From the NCBI GenBank assembly GCA_000438255.1, contig FR901871.1:10210-20876 (forward strand): a stretch of DNA of 10,667 nt, given 5' to 3'. This DNA comes from Clostridium sp. CAG:389 (lineage in GTDB: Bacteria; Bacillota; Clostridia; TANB77; CAG-508). Below are positions 7,101 through 10,667 of the stretch, piece by piece. Made by a program: the position numbers and the translations under genes. Under the pieces are notes generated by a model. That model searched no databases. It was given only the letters and a program-made list of their open reading frames with translations, and was not told the DNA's origin. Numbering within the stretch: position 1 is the first letter of the stretch; each line of letters starts with the position of its first letter.

Positions 7101-10100
7101 TCATCCTCTTCTGTTAGTGGGTCTAAATCATTTGTATAATCAATTTTTTGTGCATAATCAACAAGATTTGAAACTAAATCCGCATCCTCTTTTATGATAT
7201 ATTTGTCATATTGATAACTAACATTTAAACCTGATAATTCATAATTTGCAACATTGCTTTTTACATTTTTATAATTTGCAATATATTCTGTTTTTGTATC
7301 ATCTTCCCAAACTATTTTTACTTTTTTAATAATATTTTGAGTTTTATTTGTTAATACTGTAACATACTCTCCATCAGTTGTTAAAGGCAATATTGCTTTT
7401 ATTCTTTTTGTATTTAAAATACTATCTTTTTTAATATCTTTACCTTCTACCAATAAATATTTTGAATCATAGAAAGGCATCAATTTATATAAGTTATTAT
7501 AGGCAATTTCCTTTTGCTCATCATAATTTGATAGTTTATGCAATCTCTCATAATCTGGTATATTTACATTTGAAGTTTTAGGTTCTTCACCTTTATTTGA
7601 GTCTAAATTAGGATCAGAATTTTTTAATGCAGGCACTTCATTTGTAATATTACTCAAATTCCAAATATTTTCATCTAATTTAAGTTTTTCTTTGTAGAAT
7701 GTTTTGTTAATTTCACTTTCAGAAATAACTTTTACTCTCTCTCCACTTTCATTTGATTGTAATGTAGATTCTTTTAATTCATAATTATTTTTTGAATTTC
7801 CATTTAATCCTGTTCCGTGAACTCTATTTGCCTTTTCACCAGTACTAAAACTAATTGTATTTTCTACAACCACATTCATTGAATGACCTATAATACCACC
7901 ATTATATCCAGGACCTGATGTTGTTTTAAATGTAATTTTTGATATACAGTTTTCAATTTTTGAACCATTTTCTCCTGAACCTGTTATACCTCCTACACCA
8001 TCTTGTGAGCTTGTAATATCCCCTTGTGAGTAAGAATTTTTGATTGTTGAATTATTCATTGCTCCAACTAATCCACCAATTCTTTTATTTCCACCAGCGA
8101 TATTAATATCACTTGCACTACATTCTTCAATTATACTATTATTTTTGATTACCCCTATCAAACTTCCTGTTTGATTAACTTTTGTTACTAAGTTTAATGT
8201 TTTAATATGAACATTTTTAATTTGTACATTTATAGCTTCATTTGCAATTGTTCCAGTCATATTTGAACCATTTAAAGCCACATTTTCTATTACTAAATTT
8301 TGAATTTTTGCATTATTTAATGTATTAAATAATGGTTTTGTTATGTTCTTGATTATATGTCCGTTTCCATTTAATGTTCCTGTAAATTCATTTGTAAATA
8401 TGTAATCATCTTTTATTGTAAAACTATTTACATCAACATCAGAAGTTAATTCATAATCACCCGCTGGATTTTGCTTTATTTTATCTATTAATAATCTAAA
8501 ACTATTTGCTGATGCTACATTATTTTTTACAGTTCCAAATGGAACTATTAATTGATTTCTTTTTGTGTCTCCTTCGTATTGAACAACATTTCCATAATTA
8601 AGCACAAATTTTAAAGTATCATCTTCAACTAGATATTTACTTATTTTTGTTGTTAATGTTGGTAAGTCCTTCATATTAACTTTTACAAAATAATTGTTTA
8701 AATTTTCTAAATCACTTGTATTAATATCCACAACTTCTTCTACTTTTGAATCTGTCTGTTTATATAATTGAATAGATTGTATGTCTTTCATTTCTAGCAA
8801 TGTGTCTGTAATATTTATTTCTTGTTTAAATATTTCTTGATTTTCATATATATTTTTATCAGTTTCAATTGTATGTGTATCTAGTTCATAATTTGCCATT
8901 ACTTTTGCGATATATTTTGTACTTTTTGTTAAATCAAATTTAACTTCATTTGTTCCTTTTTGAATTTCTTGTCTTTTTAACTCTTTGCCTTTTTCATCTT
9001 CAATAACAATTTCTGCTGATATTAAGGCATCGTCTGCATCTATAAGTTCAAATGTTACTTTGTATTTTGTACCGTCTTCATCTTCTACTGCATTGAATGT
9101 TTCAACTGTTGGTACATCTTTTAATACATCAACTTTTGCAGTATTATTTACTTTGATTTTTTTATCATTTTGTAATGTTACTGATGTAAAATTAATTTCC
9201 TTTATTCCTGCTATATCTCCACTATTAATTTTCGTTGTGTATTCTCCATCAGTTCCTTCAATATATTCTACTTCATATTCCTGTCCATTTATTGTGACAT
9301 TTTTTATTTTTTCGTCATAATCTACTCTTCCAAAGAATTTTATTATTATATCTTCATTTTTCTTTGGTGTATTGTTTTCTATTTGGATATCTTTTATTTC
9401 TGCTGTATATTCTAGCGTTTTTTCAACTTTTTTTACCATTAATGCTAAATCTGTTACTGTTAGATATTTGTCTCCATTCATGTCTGCATTTGGTTGTTTA
9501 TCTTCTGGTAACATTTCTAATTTTATTAAATGTCTTTCTAATAATGTAATATCATCATAGCTTACTTTTCCATCTCCGTTTAATTCTCCTTTTTCTATTA
9601 GTGTTGCATATACTTGTGTTATTGTTGATATTGATATTATTCCTATGACAAATACACTTATTTTCTTGATTTGTTTGTTTATTTCTTTTTTACTTAATTT
9701 CTTGTTTTTGGCATAACAGTAATATGCTATTATTATTAATATTGATATTATTATGCTGAATTGTATTGGCCCTATTCCTATTCCTGTTTTTGGTAGTTTT
9801 GATGGTAATATTTCTTCTTTATTATTATTTGTTTCGTTTTTAGAATTATCATTTTTATTATCGTTTCCTGAAATATTATTATCGTCTTGATTTATGTTGT
9901 CTTTATTTCCTACATTATTTTCGTTGTCATTATTTCCATTATTATTATCATTTTTGCCATCATTATCATTGTTATTATTTTTATCACTATTATTGTTGTT
10001 ATCATTTTCATCAGCTGGTGGTGTTGGATTATTTTTTTCTACAATATTTATTTTTGTTTCACTTTCATCTGTGTTGATATCTTCTTTTCCTTCTGATGTA

Positions 10101-10507
10101 ACAAAGCCTTTAACTTTTATTGTTGTTTCTCCAACTTTTGCATTTTCTTTTACTTTTAATGAAATTGAAATAATTTCGTTTTCAAGACTTCCTGTTTTAT
10201 GTATTGCAACAAACGCATTATTTTCTTCATTATATTGTAAGCTTGTCCATCCATTTTTCAATTCAATTTGGTCTGGTTCTATTTTTTCAAATATATTTGT
10301 GTCATATTCTATTTGTCCTTGATAGGCTTGTAACCCATTTTTTATGTCTTTATAGTCTGTTAATTCAACATTTATTGTTATTGTTTCACCTTTTTTTGTT
10401 TCTTGTGTATTGCTTTTTATTTCCATTTTATAACTTGATGCCGCTACATAGTTTGCTATTATTATTATTGCTATAAATGTAATACAACTACTAATTAATT
10501 TTTTCAT
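4193..10507 (-). CDS. Giant secreted M26-type zinc metallopeptidase with cohesin, LPXTG and dockerin
   Basis: The product is 2104 residues. In order: signal peptide 1-23 (site V-A-A|S); cohesin-like beta domain about 26-157; Asn/Asp-rich linker 159-231; LPKTG 238-242; hydrophobic helix about 248-266; Lys-rich loop 267-282; second hydrophobic segment 283-301 ending V-Y-A|T, a good signal-peptidase site; dockerin about 304-363 with two complete F-hand loops (E308/N310/D312/D319 and D342/N344/D346/D353); Ig-like strands about 366-660; GLUG module about 667-890; M26 N-terminal region about 985-1290; catalytic domain to about 1766; second GLUG module 1770-2104. Zinc ligands are H1460 and H1464 of HESGH and E1484 in GWAED, the M26 spacing. 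H-N-x-D after HExxH and G-RR before the glutamate also fit the IgA1 protease/Zmp family. ATG 10505-10507 has GGGG at 10513-10516. The substrate is unknown; IgA1 should not be assumed. No sortase is in the window. Confidence 0.9.
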   Translation of the reverse strand: MKKLISSCITFIAIIIIANYVAASSYKMEIKSNTQETKKGETITINVELTDYKDIKNGLQAYQGQIEYDTNIFEKIEPDQIELKNGWTSLQYNEENNAFVAIHKTGSLENEIISISLKVKENAKVGETTIKVKGFVTSEGKEDINTDESETKINIVEKNNPTPPADENDNNNNSDKNNNNDNDGKNDNNNGNNDNENNVGNKDNINQDDNNISGNDNKNDNSKNETNNNKEEILPSKLPKTGIGIGPIQFSIIISILIIIAYYCYAKNKKLSKKEINKQIKKISVFVIGIISISTITQVYATLIEKGELNGDGKVSYDDITLLERHLIKLEMLPEDKQPNADMNGDKYLTVTDLALMVKKVEKTLEYTAEIKDIQIENNTPKKNEDIIIKFFGRVDYDEKIKNVTINGQEYEVEYIEGTDGEYTTKINSGDIAGIKEINFTSVTLQNDKKIKVNNTAKVDVLKDVPTVETFNAVEDEDGTKYKVTFELIDADDALISAEIVIEDEKGKELKRQEIQKGTNEVKFDLTKSTKYIAKVMANYELDTHTIETDKNIYENQEIFKQEINITDTLLEMKDIQSIQLYKQTDSKVEEVVDINTSDLENLNNYFVKVNMKDLPTLTTKISKYLVEDDTLKFVLNYGNVVQYEGDTKRNQLIVPFGTVKNNVASANSFRLLIDKIKQNPAGDYELTSDVDVNSFTIKDDYIFTNEFTGTLNGNGHIIKNITKPLFNTLNNAKIQNLVIENVALNGSNMTGTIANEAINVQIKNVHIKTLNLVTKVNQTGSLIGVIKNNSIIEECSASDINIAGGNKRIGGLVGAMNNSTIKNSYSQGDITSSQDGVGGITGSGENGSKIENCISKITFKTTSGPGYNGGIIGHSMNVVVENTISFSTGEKANRVHGTGLNGNSKNNYELKESTLQSNESGERVKVISESEINKTFYKEKLKLDENIWNLSNITNEVPALKNSDPNLDSNKGEEPKTSNVNIPDYERLHKLSNYDEQKEIAYNNLYKLMPFYDSKYLLVEGKDIKKDSILNTKRIKAILPLTTDGEYVTVLTNKTQNIIKKVKIVWEDDTKTEYIANYKNVKSNVANYELSGLNVSYQYDKYIIKEDADLVSNLVDYAQKIDYTNDLDPLTEEDDSRLYRDYYNETTKNNIKQIVLKVLENIPEYTIWEDNEVFSKYVQEKLQDEKILNNILYGYNYIDRWYNFNMGATKVSDMILFNDGLFDKKMNIINVSNDVLTGNRNTNSTQTFYANSLSKYTSKGNIGDFLDYMILTLTSYTDVNDWLTENYQGIIYEIPVEGHTDVKYRGWANLKVRNNFLLPFLTLPKNSAYMVSSATQFLVGAQRTYISNPDDETQHAELMKKIEDYAAKIRSFYQTASGFVPSERLNAVTDIQIDHRFTKNSEGKSEYQSAGTTEEPFHKNFNEAVGFWAAANGSAAYATGVNVFWNAYSALSDFYAWSHESGHNQDSRVFLLNSGRRPQGWAEDYADGNTSQGFGDGAMNFNLSYTYSMDESVTTNLTPERINSTEKIESYYKEMFEASDFLDYIEAKAFLTLTPEEQSKVAVQVYYPNKGDDEQDAGDETTGWRVLTKEDFEKMNLKTIEDLWDNHITIKPGITDTTSLGTGKYGAESIYTRYWYQPHNDNGRPDSYTLKHLAWEMLGIGGYEGGYVTYYSGRSKTDLDAIRKVTGDDTMTWKRYKMERYQLMESKWNSMSYIDADDVLEQYKEALKSDAEKSDRNVTSSTSVKRMNYHYLKRITNDFETDIFGNTENIVHIKSAQELKTKITAKPNGVYVLDNDIDVSSLTGTNALIDVTFIGKLDGQGHKITGATMPLFNSVKFSYISNLSIENFDITTTGRAGAIARTVDMANIQNVNGKNISLTSNDKENGGLFGLIERSILKNVHVTDVTVNGSGRTGVIAGYANQCSRIENCSSNGTVSGDGNAVGAFMGQIDNSTAINCYSTGSISGRLDVGGFTGWAENSLIENCFNAATVIPKSSNQIGGFIGQVRSGTVIRNNISLGDTTAYKFDGRTASDLFGTNYSNNFEYEGATGVSTLTRSGIDFSGKISVASSDQVKSSDFYTDVLGWSNLVWDFSDVSSGGLPKLK
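4448..4942 (-). repeat. C-terminal GLUG repeat array (codons ~1856-2020)
   Basis: Six tandem units of about 22-30 residues follow the peptidase. Each begins with a G-G/A-x-x-G pattern and continues with a hydrophobic/Asn rung such as IENC or INCYS: GAIARTV, GGLFGLI, GVIAGYA, GAFMGQI, GGFTGWA and GGFIGQV, starting at about residues 1858, 1887, 1915, 1944, 1971 and 2000. This is the GLUG pattern found in surface proteins and M26 proteases. It probably forms a beta-solenoid stalk or binding surface. It repeats the plan of the block before the peptidase, including a D-G/N-G-x-G-H-x-I segment (LDGQGHKI at 1818-1825, LNGNGHII at 712-719). Confidence 0.8.
7838..8077 (-). repeat. N-terminal GLUG repeat array (codons ~811-890)
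   Basis: Three clear units begin with GGLVGAM, GGITGSG and GGIIGHS, each followed by an Asn/Cys/Ser rung (IKNSYS, IENCIS, VENTIS). A weaker unit, GSLIGVI, lies just before them at about residue 781. They sit between the dockerin/Ig-like part and the M26 N-terminal region. Streptococcal Zmp proteases also carry such repeats upstream of the catalytic part, so this block is the expected one; the array at the C-terminus is the extra one. Confidence 0.75.
9815..10033 (-). repeat. Asn/Asp-rich low-complexity linker (codons 159-231)
   Basis: About 73 residues are dominated by Asn, Asp and Lys, encoded largely by AAT, AAC and GAT triplets. A short Pro segment (NNPTPP) comes first and EEILPSK follows just before LPKTG. 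It most likely forms a flexible, hydrophilic wall-spanning spacer between the cohesin and the sortase site. On the plus strand the same bases give long Ile/Val/Phe or Leu/Ser open frames, which are artefacts of composition. Confidence 0.85.
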
Positions 10508-10542
10508 ATTTTCCCCTTTTCTTGTTATAATTCTACATTTAT

Positions 10543-10562
10543 ATTATAACATTAAATGTCAA
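10543..10562 (-). promoter_or_regulatory. Candidate extended -10 promoter of the M26 protease gene
   Basis: On the minus strand TGTTATAAT (10543-10551) is an extended -10 (TG-n-TATAAT) with a perfect hexamer. A perfect TTGACA lies at 10557-10562, but only eight bases upstream, too close to be its -35 partner. At 17 bases upstream the sequence is TAGTAA, a poor -35. The extended -10 would start transcription near 10536, about 28 bases before the ATG and its GGGG ribosome-binding site. TTGACA with a weaker -10 downstream is an alternative. Confidence 0.45.
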
Positions 10563-10563
10563 A

Positions 10564-10616
10564 AATTACTATTAAAATATGTAATTTTATTTACATATTG
10601 TTACTGAATAGTAGTT
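10564..10616. repeat. Nested inverted repeat upstream of the M26 protease gene
   Basis: The core is a perfect 8-base inverted repeat, ATATGTAA (10577-10584) and TTACATAT (10591-10598), around a TTTTAT loop. Outside it, AATTACTATT (10564-10573) is an imperfect inverted copy of AATAGTAGTT (10607-10616). The right side contains TTACTGAATAGTA, which resembles the arms of the inverted repeat at 3871-4058. It lies just upstream of the promoter, where it could act as an operator or be the remnant of a repeat element. Confidence 0.5.
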
Positions 10617-10667
10617 TTGATACTTGGGCTTTTGAAATCCACTGTGCCTCTAAGGGTATATATTATT

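Noticed and set aside
8985..9320. Plus-strand frame of 111 aa
   Set aside because: It is antisense to a well-supported coding region and is Ser/Phe/Thr-rich with no family resemblance or ribosome-binding site.
9605..9796. Two separate genes (a cohesin-LPXTG protein and a dockerin protease) joined by a missed stop or frameshift
   Set aside because: The frame is continuous, the second hydrophobic segment has no start codon or ribosome-binding site in front of it, and an N-terminal LPXTG followed by hydrophobic segments is a known trait of M26 proteases.
9815..10033. CRISPR array or tandem DNA repeat
   Set aside because: The short AAT/GAT-type triplets have no fixed repeat length or spacers and code for a low-complexity protein linker.
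9887..10322. Overlapping plus-strand frames of 69 and 142 aa
   Set aside because: They are antisense to the Asn/Asp-rich linker and cohesin part, consist of Ile/Val/Phe or Leu/Ser runs, and have no ribosome-binding site. The composition alone explains them.
10543..10562. Standard promoter made of TTGACA plus TATAAT
   Set aside because: Both hexamers are perfect, but the spacing is only eight bases. The extended -10 alone is the better reading.

Overview
This AT-rich window (GC roughly 30% by eye) reads as chromosomal DNA of a low-GC Gram-positive bacterium, most likely a Clostridia-type gut anaerobe. The reasons are the strong AT bias, Shine-Dalgarno sequences of the AGGAGG type, a MurE with the DNPR signature of meso-diaminopimelate-adding enzymes, and a sortase-type LPKTG motif combined with cohesin and dockerin modules. 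All genes lie on the minus strand, so transcription runs from right to left.

Right to left, the layout is as follows. (a) 10508-10667 is the upstream region of the large gene, with an extended -10 promoter and a repeat-rich inverted repeat. (b) 4193-10507 encodes one very large secreted protein of 2104 aa. Its order is signal peptide, cohesin-like domain, Asn/Asp-rich linker, LPKTG sortase motif, two hydrophobic helices (the second ending in a signal-peptidase-like site), dockerin, Ig-like domains, GLUG repeats, an M26-family (IgA1 protease / Zmp type) zinc metallopeptidase with HESGH, and a second GLUG block. A rho-independent terminator follows at 4140-4174. (c) 3745-4192 is intergenic and holds an imperfect inverted repeat of about 190 bp and a promoter for the next operon. 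(d) 2266-3744 murE, 1218-2207 mraY, 112-1203 ftsW and 1-33 the start of murG form a peptidoglycan/division (dcw) operon. murF and murD are absent from their common places.

The cell-wall operon covers addition of diaminopimelate to the cytoplasmic precursor (MurE), transfer to undecaprenyl phosphate (MraY), GlcNAc addition (MurG) and septal glycan polymerisation (FtsW). FtsW carries a one-base insertion near its 3' end. The conserved C-terminus is still encoded in the next frame, so this is either a recent mutation or a sequence error.

The most striking item is the large protease. M26 proteases of streptococci are known for an atypical N-terminal LPXTG followed by hydrophobic segments. Here a cohesin lies just before that motif and a dockerin just after the second hydrophobic segment. 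If sortase and signal peptidase both cut, one translation product would give a wall-anchored cohesin and a separate dockerin-bearing protease that could dock back onto it. That mechanism is an inference from domain order. The last ~950 bases of the gene also differ sharply in strand composition from the rest, which suggests that the C-terminal GLUG block has a separate origin.
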